DNA of 64,000 nucleotides from Natronorubrum bangense (GTDB lineage Archaea > Halobacteriota > Halobacteria > Halobacteriales > Natrialbaceae): contig NZ_CP031305.1 in the NCBI RefSeq assembly GCF_004799645.1, positions 310,001 to 374,000 on the forward strand, in the 5' to 3' direction. The notes beneath the pieces are model-generated. The model had not been told where the DNA came from and searched no databases. It saw only the letters and a list, made by a program, of their open reading frames with translations. Of this stretch, positions 16,405 to 25,887 are shown one piece after another (positions within the stretch are counted from its first letter, which is position 1; each line of letters begins with the position of its first letter). The translations under genes were made by a program, and so were the position numbers.

Positions 16405-18884
16405 GCAGTGATTCAGAGCGATTTGCAGAGGCAGAAGACGGCGGTCCGCAGCCGGAAAAACACTGCGGCCACGGCCGCGGCGGGATGGGTGAGGACGTCA
16501 AACGAAAGGAAGACCAGCGATTCATCACGGGGCGTGGCAACTACGTCGACGACATCAAGAAGCCGGGCATGCTTCACTGTGAGATCGTTCGCAGCCCACA
16601 CGCCCACGCCCGTATCGAGAACATCGACAAGTCTCGAGCGCTGGACGTCGACGGCGTCGTCGCTGTCCTCACCGCGGACGACTTGCGCGAGTACGATCTC
16701 GCGACGATGCCGACGCTGATGGCCGACACCCAGGACGTCCTTGTCAACGACAAAGTCAAGTTCCAGTCCCAGGAGGTCGCCGCCGTCATCGCGACCGATC
16801 GGTACACGGCCAAAGACGGCGCACAGAAGGTCGTCGTCGACTACGACGTGCTCGAGCCGGTCGTCGACGCCGAGAAATCACTCGAGGACGACGCGCCGCT
16901 GATCAGAGACGACATCGAGGACAAAACGGACAACCACTGTCTCGACTGGGAGACGGGCGACGAGGAGGCCACTGCCGAGGCCTTCGAGGAGGCCGACGTC
17001 ACCGTCAAAGAGGACATGCTCTACCAGCGACTGCACCCGGCCCCGATCGAGACCTGCGGTGCCGTCGGCGACTACGACCCCGGCAAGGACAAGCTGACGG
17101 TCCATATGACCTCGCAGGCACCCCACATCCACCGAACCCTGTTCGCGCAGGTGTCGGGCATCCCCGAACACAAGATCCGGATCGTCAGCCCGGACGTCGG
17201 GGGCGGCTTCGGCAACAAGGTGCCGATCTATCCCGGCTACGTCGTCGCTGCGGCGGCGTCGTACGTCTTAGAGCAGCCAGTCAAGTGGGTCGAAGAACGC
17301 TCGGAGAACATCCAGTCGACCGGCTTCGCCCGTGACTACGACATGACGGGCGAACTCGCCGCGACCGACGACGGCGAGATCCTGGCGGTTCGAACCGACG
17401 TGCTCGCGGACCACGGCGCGTACAACGCCGTCGCCCAGCCGTCGAAGTTCCCCGCCGGGTTCTTCAACATCTTCACGGGGTCGTACGATATCGACACGGC
17501 CTACGGCTCGCTGACTGCGGCCTACACCAACACCGCACCCGGTGGCGTCGCCTATCGGTGTTCGTTCCGTGTCACGGAGGCAGTGTACCTCATCGAACGG
17601 ATGGTGAAAGTCCTCGCGGACGAGCTCGGGATGGACCCCGCCGAAATCCGCCGAAAGAACTTCATCCAGCCCGAGCAGTTCCCCTACGAGAGCACAACCG
17701 GGTGGAACTACGACTCGGGTGACTACGAGGCGGCACTGGACAAGGCCCTCGAGATGGCCGACTACGACCACTACCGCGAGGAACAACAGCGCCGAATCGA
17801 CGAGGATGCCAACAAACTGCTCGGCATCGGCATCTCCTCGTTCACCGAAATCGTCGGAGCCGGCCCGGGCAAAACCTGTGACATCGCGGGTGTCGAGATG
17901 TTCGACTCCGCCGAGATCCGGGTCCACCCGACCGGCAACGCGACGGTCCGGGTCGGCGTCCAGACACAGGGCCAAGGTCACGAGACCACGTTCGCCCAGA
18001 TCGTCGCCGAGGAACTCGGCATGAACGTCGAGGACATCACCGTCGAACACGGCGACACCGACACCGATCCGTACGGCCTTGGCACCTACGGCTCCCGGAG
18101 TACGCCCGTCGCCGGCGCGGCGGCCGCCGTCGCCTCACGCAAGGTTCGCGAGAAAGCGAAAGCCATCGCCGCGAACGAACTCGAGGCCGCCGAGGAAGAC
18201 ATCACCTGGGACCGCGAAAGCGGCGAGTTCCACGTCGCCGGCGCGCCCGACCGGTCGATCACGATCACCGAGATCGCCGCCGGTGCGTACATGAACAAGC
18301 CGGCCGGCGAGGATCCCGGCCTCGAGGCGGTCAACTACTACGATCCACCGGAAATGACGTATCCGTTCGGCTCCTACATCGTGATCGTGGAAGTCGACCG
18401 CGAAACCGGCGAGGTCGAGTTCGAGAAGTTCGTCGCCGTCGACGACTGCGGGAACCGCATCAACCCGATGATCATCGAGGGCCAGATCCACGGCGGACTC
18501 GCCCAGGGAATCGGGACGGCGATGCTAGAGCACGTCACCTTCGACGACAACGGCAACGTCACCGGCGGCGACTTCATGAACTACCTGCTGCCGACGTCGA
18601 TGGAGATCCCAAACTTCGAGACGGGCCACACCGTGACGCCGTCGCCCCACCACCCGATTGGGGCGAAAGGGGTCGGCGAGTCACCGACAGTTGGCTCGCC
18701 GCCGGCGATCGTCAACGCCGTCGTCGACGCGATGAGCCACGCCGGAATCACCCACGTCGAGATGCCGATGACGCCCGACACCGTCTGGGAGAAACTCGAC
18801 GAAGCGGGGCTCGCGGCCGACCCCGCCGACTACGTCTCCCTCGAGTTCGAGGACCAATCGAGCGACAGCACGGCCGACGACTGA
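16401..18884 (+). CDS. coxL: Form I aerobic CO dehydrogenase large subunit CoxL
   Basis: This 827-residue Mo-binding subunit oxidises CO with water to CO2, two protons and two electrons. The active-site loop AYRCSFR lies at residues 384-390 (nt 17550-17570). Its Cys387 corresponds to the copper-bridging cysteine of form I enzymes; form II proteins have AYRGAGR. The catalytic glutamate lies in GAKGVGES (Glu760). DVGGGFGNK (near residue 265) and [12 protein letters not shown] (near 521) are Mo-cofactor contacts. Length and motifs suggest a functional enzyme. It lies in an unbroken overlapping operon with coxG, coxM and coxS. Form I CoxL is known from several haloarchaea. Confidence 0.95.
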   Translation: MSSDSERFAEAEDGGPQPEKHCGHGRGGMGEDVKRKEDQRFITGRGNYVDDIKKPGMLHCEIVRSPHAHARIENIDKSRALDVDGVVAVLTADDLREYDLATMPTLMADTQDVLVNDKVKFQSQEVAAVIATDRYTAKDGAQKVVVDYDVLEPVVDAEKSLEDDAPLIRDDIEDKTDNHCLDWETGDEEATAEAFEEADVTVKEDMLYQRLHPAPIETCGAVGDYDPGKDKLTVHMTSQAPHIHRTLFAQVSGIPEHKIRIVSPDVGGGFGNKVPIYPGYVVAAAASYVLEQPVKWVEERSENIQSTGFARDYDMTGELAATDDGEILAVRTDVLADHGAYNAVAQPSKFPAGFFNIFTGSYDIDTAYGSLTAAYTNTAPGGVAYRCSFRVTEAVYLIERMVKVLADELGMDPAEIRRKNFIQPEQFPYESTTGWNYDSGDYEAALDKALEMADYDHYREEQQRRIDEDANKLLGIGISSFTEIVGAGPGKTCDIAGVEMFDSAEIRVHPTGNATVRVGVQTQGQGHETTFAQIVAEELGMNVEDITVEHGDTDTDPYGLGTYGSRSTPVAGAAAAVASRKVREKAKAIAANELEAAEEDITWDRESGEFHVAGAPDRSITITEIAAGAYMNKPAGEDPGLEAVNYYDPPEMTYPFGSYIVIVEVDRETGEVEFEKFVAVDDCGNRINPMIIEGQIHGGLAQGIGTAMLEHVTFDDNGNVTGGDFMNYLLPTSMEIPNFETGHTVTPSPHHPIGAKGVGESPTVGSPPAIVNAVVDAMSHAGITHVEMPMTPDTVWEKLDEAGLAADPADYVSLEFEDQSSDSTADD

Positions 18885-18914
18885 TCTCACCGTGCTCACC
18901 GACCACCCACCGAC

Positions 18915-20054
18915 ATGACACCAGACACCGCATCCGACGCCGATCTCGCAGCGCACGAGCAAGCGCTGCAAGCGCGTGAGGAACCGTACGCCTGGGCGAC
19001 CGTCGTCCGCCGTGAGCCACCAGTGTCAGCCACCGTCGGCGATCGAGCGCTTGTGACTGCCGACGGTGAGTTGCACGGCTGGATCGGTGGTGTCTCCTGT
19101 GCGCAGTCGCGCGTGACCAGCGAGGCCCGGGCGGCCATCGCCGACGGCGAGCCACGACTGATCGGCATCGCCCCCGATCCCGATGTGATCGACCGCCCCG
19201 GCCTCGAGGCGTTCCCGATGCAGTGTCACAGTCAGGGCACCCTCGAGGTGTTCATCGATCCCGTGTGTCCGGCGACGCGGCTGCTCGTCGTGGGTGGGTC
19301 GCCGATCGCCCACTCGCTGGTCAGGCTGGCAAGCGAACTCGATATCGAGGTGGTGCTCGTCGATCCCGACGGAGCCGACGCCGATCTCCCGTCGGAAACG
19401 ACCGTTTTGACGACGCTCGAGCCCGACGAGATCGCCGAAGCAGTCGGCAGCGGGCCGCTCGTCGCCATCGCCTCGATGGGCGAGTACGACGCCCACGGCG
19501 TCGTCGCCGGCATCCGCACTGGGGCACCGTACATCGGCCTCGTGGCCAGCGAGACGCGGGCCGCAGAGACCGTCGACCACGTTGCCGGTCTCCTCGAGGA
19601 AGCGCCGGACACCGTTCGCGACGCGGTCACAAGCCCGGCGGGGGTCGATATCTCGGCCTCGAGCGCGCCGGAGATCGCGACGAGCCTGCTCGCCGAACTG
19701 GTCGAGGTACGATCGACCACCAGTGGGGTGGCGGCCTCGAACGAGCTGGCCACCCACACGGATGCCAGCAACGCCAGCAATGCAGACACCGCCGAATCCA
19801 GCGAGTTGGCGACGGAGACAGCCTCGTGCTGTGGCGGCGGTGACGAACGCCCATCGACAACAGAACCCGAATCGAGCCATGAGTCGGCCGTCGACCCCGT
19901 CTGCGGGATGACGGTCGATCCGGACGAGGCACCGAGTATCACCCACCAGGGGACGACCTACTACTTCTGTTGTCACGGCTGTGCCGACGCCTTTCGAACC
20001 GATCCCGACGAGTATCTCGAGGGACCCACGACCGAAACAATGAACTCAGTATGA
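18915..20054 (+). CDS. coxI: XdhC/CoxI-family maturation protein fused to a C-terminal YHS metal-binding domain
   Basis: A 379-residue fusion. Residues 1-270 resemble XdhC/CoxI proteins (WIGGVSCAQSRV near residue 56, Rossmann-like RLLVVGGSPIAHSLVRLA near 118, IGLVASETRAAETV near 198). These proteins help insert or sulfurate the Mo site. An Asp/Ser/Thr linker with CysCys at 305-306 (SCCGGG) leads to a YHS domain at about 327-368, with DPVCGM (Cys330) and FCCHGC (Cys352, Cys353, His354, Cys356). YHS domains bind copper or other soft metals in several families. The gene starts 30 bp after coxL and overlaps coxD by ATGA. A copper-delivery role for the Mo-S-Cu site is inference. Confidence 0.82.
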   Translation: MTPDTASDADLAAHEQALQAREEPYAWATVVRREPPVSATVGDRALVTADGELHGWIGGVSCAQSRVTSEARAAIADGEPRLIGIAPDPDVIDRPGLEAFPMQCHSQGTLEVFIDPVCPATRLLVVGGSPIAHSLVRLASELDIEVVLVDPDGADADLPSETTVLTTLEPDEIAEAVGSGPLVAIASMGEYDAHGVVAGIRTGAPYIGLVASETRAAETVDHVAGLLEEAPDTVRDAVTSPAGVDISASSAPEIATSLLAELVEVRSTTSGVAASNELATHTDASNASNADTAESSELATETASCCGGGDERPSTTEPESSHESAVDPVCGMTVDPDEAPSITHQGTTYYFCCHGCADAFRTDPDEYLEGPTTETMNSV

Positions 20055-21022
20055 CAGGGGAGACGCCGGAGCTCGCCGTCGAGGCGATCGACGAGGCGAC
20101 GCTACGCGAGCGATTCGAGGCCCAACACTACGTCGCGGACGACCGCGTGGTCACGACCGTCCAGCTTGCGTTACAGCTCGGCCGGCCGCTGCTCGTCGAG
20201 GGCGAACCCGGCAGCGGGAAGACCGAACTGGGGAAGGTCCTTGCCGAAGGGTTTGAGACGGAACTGATCCGCCTCCAGTGTTATGAGGGGCTGACCGCCG
20301 AAAACGCCCTCTACGAGTGGAACTACACGAAACAGCTGCTTGCCGTCCAGTCGAACGAGGGGACGGTCACCGCCGGCTCCGACTCCGCGGACGCTGCGGG
20401 GACTCGGTCCGTCTTCGACGACGAGTATCTACTCGAGCGCCCGCTGTTGCGTGCCCTGACGGCTGGTGGCGATCGATCGCCGGTGTTGCTGATCGACGAG
20501 ATCGACCGCGCCGACGAGGCGTTCGAGGCGTTCTTGCTCGAGTTGCTGTCGGAGTATCAGGTGTCGATTCCGGAGCTTGGGACGATCCGCGCGGAGAACC
20601 CGCCGATCGTCATCCTCACGTCGAACCGAACTCGCGGGCTCAGCGATGCGCTCAAGCGGCGCTGTCTCTATCTCCACGTCGAGCCGCCGTCGTTCGAGAC
20701 GGAGTACGAGATCGTCTCACGCAAAGTTCCTGAACTCGATGCAGCGATCGCAGCCGAAGTCTGTGCCGTCGTCGAACGCCTCCGCGAGGAGTCGTTTCTC
20801 AAACGGCCGGGTGTCGCCGAAACGCTCGACTGGGCACGGGCGGTTGCGATGCTTCGAGCCGACGGCAGTGACGAGCCGTTGTCGACCGACGAGATCGAAC
20901 GGACGATCGGCTGTCTGCTCAAGGAGGTCGAAGACGTCACCCGCGTCGACACCGCGCTGCTCGAACAGCTCCATGCGGCCGCAGCCGCGGCCGACGACCG
21001 ACTCGATCCGAACGAGAGATGA
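20051..21022 (+). CDS. coxD: CoxD-type MoxR AAA+ ATPase
   Basis: A 323-residue MoxR-class AAA+ ATPase with Walker A GEPGSGKTE at residues 51-59, Walker B LLIDEIDRADEAFEAFLLEL (near 145) and sensor/arginine regions LTSNRTRGLSDALKRRCLY. CoxD in bacteria uses ATP to mature the [Mo-S-Cu] active site of CO dehydrogenase. The start at 20051 is fixed by the ATGA overlap with the preceding gene; an earlier in-frame ATG at 19970 lies inside it. The stop overlaps coxE by ATGA. MoxR and VWA partners together match bacterial coxDE. Confidence 0.9.
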   Translation: MTGETPELAVEAIDEATLRERFEAQHYVADDRVVTTVQLALQLGRPLLVEGEPGSGKTELGKVLAEGFETELIRLQCYEGLTAENALYEWNYTKQLLAVQSNEGTVTAGSDSADAAGTRSVFDDEYLLERPLLRALTAGGDRSPVLLIDEIDRADEAFEAFLLELLSEYQVSIPELGTIRAENPPIVILTSNRTRGLSDALKRRCLYLHVEPPSFETEYEIVSRKVPELDAAIAAEVCAVVERLREESFLKRPGVAETLDWARAVAMLRADGSDEPLSTDEIERTIGCLLKEVEDVTRVDTALLEQLHAAAAAADDRLDPNER

Positions 21023-22467
21023 CGCCACGCGAGCCCCCTTCTGAGAACGCCACCGGATCCGATCGCGCTCGAGGCGACAGTAACAACGGCGACCGTGGCG
21101 CGCTCGACCAGCCGATGAGACTCCACACCGTTCCCGATTTCGAGGCTGCACGCACACACGTCCTGACGGAACTCGTGCGATTTACCGACGACCTCCGGCA
21201 GGCGGGCGTCGACGTACCGGCGACTGGCACGCTCGAGGGGGCACGAGCGCTCGCCGTCGTCGGCTTTGCCGACCGCGAGCCCGCTGCGGACGCACTGCGA
21301 GCGACGTTGCTCTCCGAGGCGGCCGACCGCGAGGCGTTCGACGAGGCGTTTCCACCCTTCTGGCACCGGCTCCGAACCGGGCTCGACCGCATCGCGACCT
21401 ACGAGGGGACGGGCACACCGGACGACGACGAGTCGGAGCCGTCCGGCGCCGTCGCACTCGAGGGAGAGGCGTCCGAACTGCTCTCGGAGACGGAGCCGCC
21501 GTCGCTCGAGGACGACGACGGCGACGGCTCGGAGCGTGCCGAGGTTCGACTGCAGACCGGTCGACGCCACGCCACGGGCGAACGACCGGTCGACGACGAT
21601 GGGGACGGCGACGCCGTGCGGCGGTACAGCGCCGTTGGAGGACGCGAACGCGTGGCAGCGACACCGGCGTCGCTGACGGACGCCGAACGTGACGCTATCG
21701 ATCGGTTCGTGGACGCGCTGGCGACCGTCCCCGGCCGACGGACCCAACAGGCCACCGCCGGCGAACGAATCGACGCGCGACGAGCACTCCGGACGAGTCT
21801 CGGAACCGGGGGGACGCCGATGGACCTCCCGACTCGAGACCGCGCCCCGAGCGAGTTACACTGCTGTCTGCTGATCGACGTCAGCGGCTCCGTGCTGGAT
21901 ACGGTCGACCGCGACACGCTCCTTGCCGTCGCGGAACGGCTCCAGACCGTTGCCCGACGGAGTTCGGTCTTCCTGTTCGATACCGACCTCGTTGACGCGA
22001 CCGAGCAGTTCGAGCGCGCTGGCGGTGATCCAGCCGCGGCCCTGCGCGCGGCCGAAATCTCGTGGGGCGGCGGCACGCAGATCGGCGGCGCGTTCGAAAC
22101 ACTGCGGCGCCAGCACCGCGACGCGGTGGATCGCCGGACTGTCGTCATCGTCATCAGCGACGGGCTCGATGTCGGCGAGCAGTCAGTGCTCGAGGAACAG
22201 ATCACCTGGCTCGCCCGCCGGGCCGCGGCGGTGCTCTGGCTCAACCCGCTCGCCGTCGCGTCGACGTACGAGCCACGAACGCGGGGGATGGAGACGTGTC
22301 TGCCGTACGTCGACGGCCTCTTTGGCTTCGCGGAGCCGACCGATCTGGCCGAGATCGCCCGCCAACTCGAGCGCCGTGGACTCGACGGCCCGATCGGCTA
22401 CGAGTACGATCCACGCCGGCAGCAGCCGGCCGAAACCACGCCTACAGCTGAGGAGGGCCACGAATGA
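21019..22467 (+). CDS. coxE: CoxE-type von Willebrand factor A domain protein
   Basis: A 482-residue protein. The N-terminal half contains an acidic, Asp/Glu/Gly-rich disordered stretch (about residues 135-200). The C-terminal half is a VWA domain with MIDAS motif LIDVSGS (Asp287, Ser289, Ser291). SWGGGTQIGGAFETL supplies the Thr ligand, and IVISDGLDVG the final Asp. It partners CoxD in metal-centre assembly, as MoxR-VWA pairs generally do. The N-terminal segment MRLHTVPDFEAARTHVLTEL is the CoxE-like helical region. It overlaps the DUF364-like gene by ATGA. Confidence 0.9.
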   Translation: MTPREPPSENATGSDRARGDSNNGDRGALDQPMRLHTVPDFEAARTHVLTELVRFTDDLRQAGVDVPATGTLEGARALAVVGFADREPAADALRATLLSEAADREAFDEAFPPFWHRLRTGLDRIATYEGTGTPDDDESEPSGAVALEGEASELLSETEPPSLEDDDGDGSERAEVRLQTGRRHATGERPVDDDGDGDAVRRYSAVGGRERVAATPASLTDAERDAIDRFVDALATVPGRRTQQATAGERIDARRALRTSLGTGGTPMDLPTRDRAPSELHCCLLIDVSGSVLDTVDRDTLLAVAERLQTVARRSSVFLFDTDLVDATEQFERAGGDPAAALRAAEISWGGGTQIGGAFETLRRQHRDAVDRRTVVIVISDGLDVGEQSVLEEQITWLARRAAAVLWLNPLAVASTYEPRTRGMETCLPYVDGLFGFAEPTDLAEIARQLERRGLDGPIGYEYDPRRQQPAETTPTAEEGHE

Positions 22468-23384
22468 GCGACTCGATTCTCCCTGCCGTCATCGACCGAC
22501 TCCGTGACCGCGGAGCCACTGCTGGGGTGACGGTCGAGCAGATCACGATCGGACGATCGACGCTCATGGTCGAACTGGCCGGCGTGGATGGCGGTGCCGA
22601 CGATGAGGGATGCGAGAAGCGACGGACCGCCGGCCTCGCCCACCGCCCGCCGGGGGACGCGCCGCCGACAGCCAACAGCGACCTCGAGACGCTGCTCGAG
22701 TGGACGACACAGCCGCCAGCCGACTCGCTACTGGAGCCGGCTGGCCAAACTCACCCGGAGTCCGAGGACACGGCACTCGAGGTCGCCATCGGTATCGCCA
22801 CCGTCAACGCGCTGTCGGCCCCGTTCATCGAGTGGCAGACGGGCGATCCGATGGCGCTGCTTGACTCGCGCGTCGACACGATCGCGACTGTCGGGCTCTT
22901 TCGCCCCGCGTTTCGGAAGTTTTCCGACGTCGACGTGCGCGTGATCGAACGCAAGCCCATCGGCGACGTGTCGACGCCCGACAGCGTCACCGTCACGACC
23001 TACCGACCGGCCGATGCGGCCGCCGCGATGGCGGACGCCGAAGTGGTTTTCATAACTGGATCGACGCTCATCTACGGCGGCCTCGAGCGCTATCTCGAGA
23101 CAGCCCCGGAGACGGCAACGGTCGTCCTGATCGGGGCGACTGCGTCCGTCCTTCCCGAGGCCGTGTTCGCAGCCGGCGTGACGGTCGTCGCCGGTGCGTC
23201 GGTCACCGATCCCGACCAGGTTCGCGACGCCATCCAGGCTAACGCGTGCGGAACTGAGTTACACGCGGCCGGCGTAGAGAAGGGATACACAGTGACTGAC
23301 AGCCCCACTGGTCGGGGTCGGAGGCTGCACCTGTCACGCGCCGACTCACCGGACCGAGACGAACCGAGAGACGACCGACTGTGA
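22464..23384 (+). CDS. DUF364/DUF4213-like putative heavy-metal-binding Rossmann protein within the cox operon
   Basis: A 306-residue protein. The region around residues 98-265 (ALEVAIGIATVNALSAPF; IATVGLFRPAFRKF; DAEVVFITGSTLIYGGLERY; VVLIGATASVLPEAVFAAGV) matches the layout of the DUF4213/DUF364 family, annotated in Pfam as putative heavy-metal chelation. Members are best known from metal and corrinoid contexts. It overlaps coxE by ATGA, so it is part of the CO dehydrogenase operon, where such a gene is not standard. A role in copper or molybdenum handling is inference. The family call rests on remembered pattern, not on a search. Confidence 0.65.
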   Translation: MSDSILPAVIDRLRDRGATAGVTVEQITIGRSTLMVELAGVDGGADDEGCEKRRTAGLAHRPPGDAPPTANSDLETLLEWTTQPPADSLLEPAGQTHPESEDTALEVAIGIATVNALSAPFIEWQTGDPMALLDSRVDTIATVGLFRPAFRKFSDVDVRVIERKPIGDVSTPDSVTVTTYRPADAAAAMADAEVVFITGSTLIYGGLERYLETAPETATVVLIGATASVLPEAVFAAGVTVVAGASVTDPDQVRDAIQANACGTELHAAGVEKGYTVTDSPTGRGRRLHLSRADSPDRDEPRDDRL

Positions 23385-23395
23385 GCAAGCAATAG

Positions 23396-24553
23396 ATGAC
23401 ACAAAACAACTGGAGTGTACCGGAGACCGAAGTACTACAGCGCGTCCACGAGCGACTCGAGGGCGACGGCGCGGACGTCCTCGCGACGATCGTCGACGTC
23501 GAAGGCAACGCCTACCGCCGGCCGGGGGCGAAGATGCTCCTCGACGAAGCGGGCGAGGGTGTCGGCGCCATTACGGCCGGCTGTCTCGAGGACGACCTGC
23601 TCGCAGCGGCCGAGTCAGTCCGCGAGCACGGCCGTCCGGAGCTGATCACGTACGATCTGATGGACGACGAAGACGACGTCTGGGGACTCGGCGTCGGCTG
23701 CAACGGGATTATCGACGTCCTGCTCGAGCCCCTGACCGAGACGTATCGTCCAGCGGTCGAGGCGTTTGCCGACGGCCGGGACGTCGCCGTGCTCACCGCA
23801 CTCGAGGACAGCGAGGGGGCGCTCGAACGAGGCGATCGCGCATACTACCATCCGACCGAGACACAGCTGACAACCCCTGATGGTGAGCCAGCACCGGCGT
23901 GGCCCAACGAACTCGCCGATCCCGCGGGCGATCTCGCCGAGCGTGGGCGAGCTGACACCCTCGAGATCGATGGCCGGGGCCGCCAGCTCGAGGTGTTCAT
24001 CGACGGGCTCGCTGCCCCGACGGAGCTGGTCATCTTCGGCTCCGGCCACGACGTGGGGCCGGTCACCGAGCTAGCGGCGAAAAACGACTTCCGCGTGACT
24101 GTGGTCGGCTTCCGCGGTAGTGTCGACCTCGAGACGCGATTCCCGGATGCCGACGAGACGCTGACGACCTCGCCAGCGGCCGTCAGCGACGACCTCGCGC
24201 TCGACGAGCGCAGTTACACGGTTGTCATGACCCACAACTTCATCGACGACCGGCTGACCGTCGAGCAGCTGCTCGACTCGTCGGTCCCCTACATCGGTCT
24301 GATGGGACCACACGACCGCTTCGAGAAGATGCTCGCGGAGTTCGACGACGAGGGACGGACGTTCGACGAGGAAGCGCTGTCGTCGCTCTACACCCCGATC
24401 GGGCTCGATCTCGGCGGCGGTTCGCCATACCAGATCGCTCACAGTATCGTCGCGGAGATTCTGGCGGTCGCTAACGATCGAACGCCGCGTCATCTGAAAA
24501 CGCGCGAGGGACATATTCACGACCGCGTTACTGTCGAGTCGCCGTCGAAGTGA
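23396..24553 (+). CDS. coxF: XdhC/CoxF-family maturation protein
   Basis: A full-length 385-residue XdhC-family protein. The N-terminal XdhC_CoxI domain has YRRPGAKMLLDEAGEGVGAI and TAGCLEDDLL (near residue 60). WGLGVGCNGIIDVLLEPL follows, then a C-terminal Rossmann domain (TELVIFGSGHDVGPVTELA near 203; VVMTHNFIDDRLTVEQLL; YIGLMGP). Such proteins bind molybdenum cofactor and load it, sulfurated, into hydroxylase apoenzymes. It is the last gene of the cox operon, 12 bp after the DUF364-like gene. The operon thus encodes two XdhC paralogues, this one without the YHS extension. Confidence 0.9.
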   Translation: MTQNNWSVPETEVLQRVHERLEGDGADVLATIVDVEGNAYRRPGAKMLLDEAGEGVGAITAGCLEDDLLAAAESVREHGRPELITYDLMDDEDDVWGLGVGCNGIIDVLLEPLTETYRPAVEAFADGRDVAVLTALEDSEGALERGDRAYYHPTETQLTTPDGEPAPAWPNELADPAGDLAERGRADTLEIDGRGRQLEVFIDGLAAPTELVIFGSGHDVGPVTELAAKNDFRVTVVGFRGSVDLETRFPDADETLTTSPAAVSDDLALDERSYTVVMTHNFIDDRLTVEQLLDSSVPYIGLMGPHDRFEKMLAEFDDEGRTFDEEALSSLYTPIGLDLGGGSPYQIAHSIVAEILAVANDRTPRHLKTREGHIHDRVTVESPSK

Positions 24554-24709
24554 CGTGTCTCGTCGTCTCGGTCGTACCGTGGGTGGGATGGCATACTGGC
24601 TCTCGAACACGCTGACACTGGTTGCTACCCGATAGACACACGACAGCCGTCAGTGGGAGAAACCTTCAAGAATGAGGGGTGAAAGTTCCAGACAGACCCG
24701 GTGAATCGC

Positions 24710-25459
24710 GTGAGTAAAAACGACGTTGCCACTGAGCGGGACGGGGAGGCCGAAGCGACAACTGACCGTACCAACAGCGACGCCGCGATTGACGACCTTG
24801 GACTCGGAATCGACATTGATCTCGAGGCAGTCGAGTCCGACACTTCCGCTGATGTCGAACTCACCTTCGACGAGGAGACACTGCTCGAGGCAGCCGATAC
24901 GGCAGCTGACGTGCCCACAGACGATGCGTCCGCCGGCGATGGTCTACGACTCGAGGCCGACGAGCGAGTACGGCTTGAGGACGCTGAGATCGATCCAGAG
25001 GCGCTCTCCGAGAAGCGCTGTTCGTACCGAATGCTGTTGGATGCTGGCGTCGATGGGTCGACCGCAAAGCGTCTGCGGCGACGGTTCTCGCTTCCTTGGA
25101 CGTTCGAAAACGACGGCGACCTCGAGCGACGCTCGAGTGAGGTTCGTGGGCTCGGTGCGGCCGAACGCGAGTGGATCGCCAAAAGCGGCGACGAGGAGTG
25201 GCAGGCCTTCGAGTACGACCATTCACCCATCGCGGCGGTTGCTCGGCAGAAACCGTCGGAGCGACCGTGGCCAAAGCCAACGCCGGTCACGGCGGTCACG
25301 GGTGTTGGCCCTGCTGATGCCGACAAACTGGCTGACGCCGGCATTCACTCGGCGGAACGACTGGCGACGATCAACGCTTTCGAGGTCGCCAGCGTCCTCG
25401 AGATCGACGTCGTGCACGTCCGAACGTGGCGCCACAACGCACGGGAACAACTCGACTGA
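24710..25459 (+). CDS. Helix-hairpin-helix domain protein with acidic N-terminus
   Basis: A 249-residue haloarchaeal protein. The first 85 or so residues are very acidic and probably disordered. A middle domain (SEKRCSYRMLLDAGVDGSTA, KRLRRRFSLPW) looks like a small helical or HTH region. The C-terminus (VTAVTGVGPADADKLADAGI, SAERLATINAFEVASVLEI) is a helix-hairpin-helix-like DNA-binding fold resembling topoisomerase or RadA N-terminal repeats. The start is GTG at 24710; a GTG at 24701 is also possible. It is immediately followed by an AAA ATPase fragment. Function unknown; DNA binding is inferred. Confidence 0.7.
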   Translation: MSKNDVATERDGEAEATTDRTNSDAAIDDLGLGIDIDLEAVESDTSADVELTFDEETLLEAADTAADVPTDDASAGDGLRLEADERVRLEDAEIDPEALSEKRCSYRMLLDAGVDGSTAKRLRRRFSLPWTFENDGDLERRSSEVRGLGAAEREWIAKSGDEEWQAFEYDHSPIAAVARQKPSERPWPKPTPVTAVTGVGPADADKLADAGIHSAERLATINAFEVASVLEIDVVHVRTWRHNAREQLD

Positions 25460-25462
25460 CTC

Positions 25463-25753
25463 GATGGTGTCGTTGTGATCGCGGCCTCGAACTGGCCAGA
25501 GCTGATCGATGATGCGCTCTTGCGACCTGGGCGGCTCGACCAGCACGTCGAGGTCTCCGAACTCGACGAGGCCGCCTGCCGCGATATTTTCGAAATCTAC
25601 ACCCGCGGCCGCCCGCTCGCCAATGACGTTGACCTCGACACCCTCGTGGGGGTCTCGCCCGAGGCGGTCGACGCGTTCGATGCCGACACGAGCCAGTTCG
25701 AGGACGCACACGGGCGCCGAGGGAGAAGCATGGCCGCACACCCGTCTTCGTGA
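25463..25753 (+). pseudogene. Fragment of a CDC48/AAA-type ATPase
   Basis: Reading from 25463 gives DGVVVIAASNWPELIDDALL, then RPGRLDQHVEVSELDEAACR and IFEIYTRGRPLANDVDLDTL. This is the second region of homology of a CDC48-type AAA domain, with the N-P-ID-ALLRPGRLD arginine-finger signature. The Walker A and B motifs that should precede it are missing, and the sequence then jumps to an unrelated-looking tail. No promoter or good start is visible. It is best read as the remnant of a deleted ATPase gene directly abutting the helix-hairpin-helix gene. Confidence 0.65.
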
Positions 25754-25887
25754 CCGGTGCCGACGCGTCTTTTTGTTCTGTTGCCTTGCACTGGCCTCAG
25801 CAAGAACAATAGCCACCGCTACTGAACGACCTTGTGTGCGAATGATCAACGGCAGCAGCATCGAGGGACAGGACGGACGCGGCCGCG

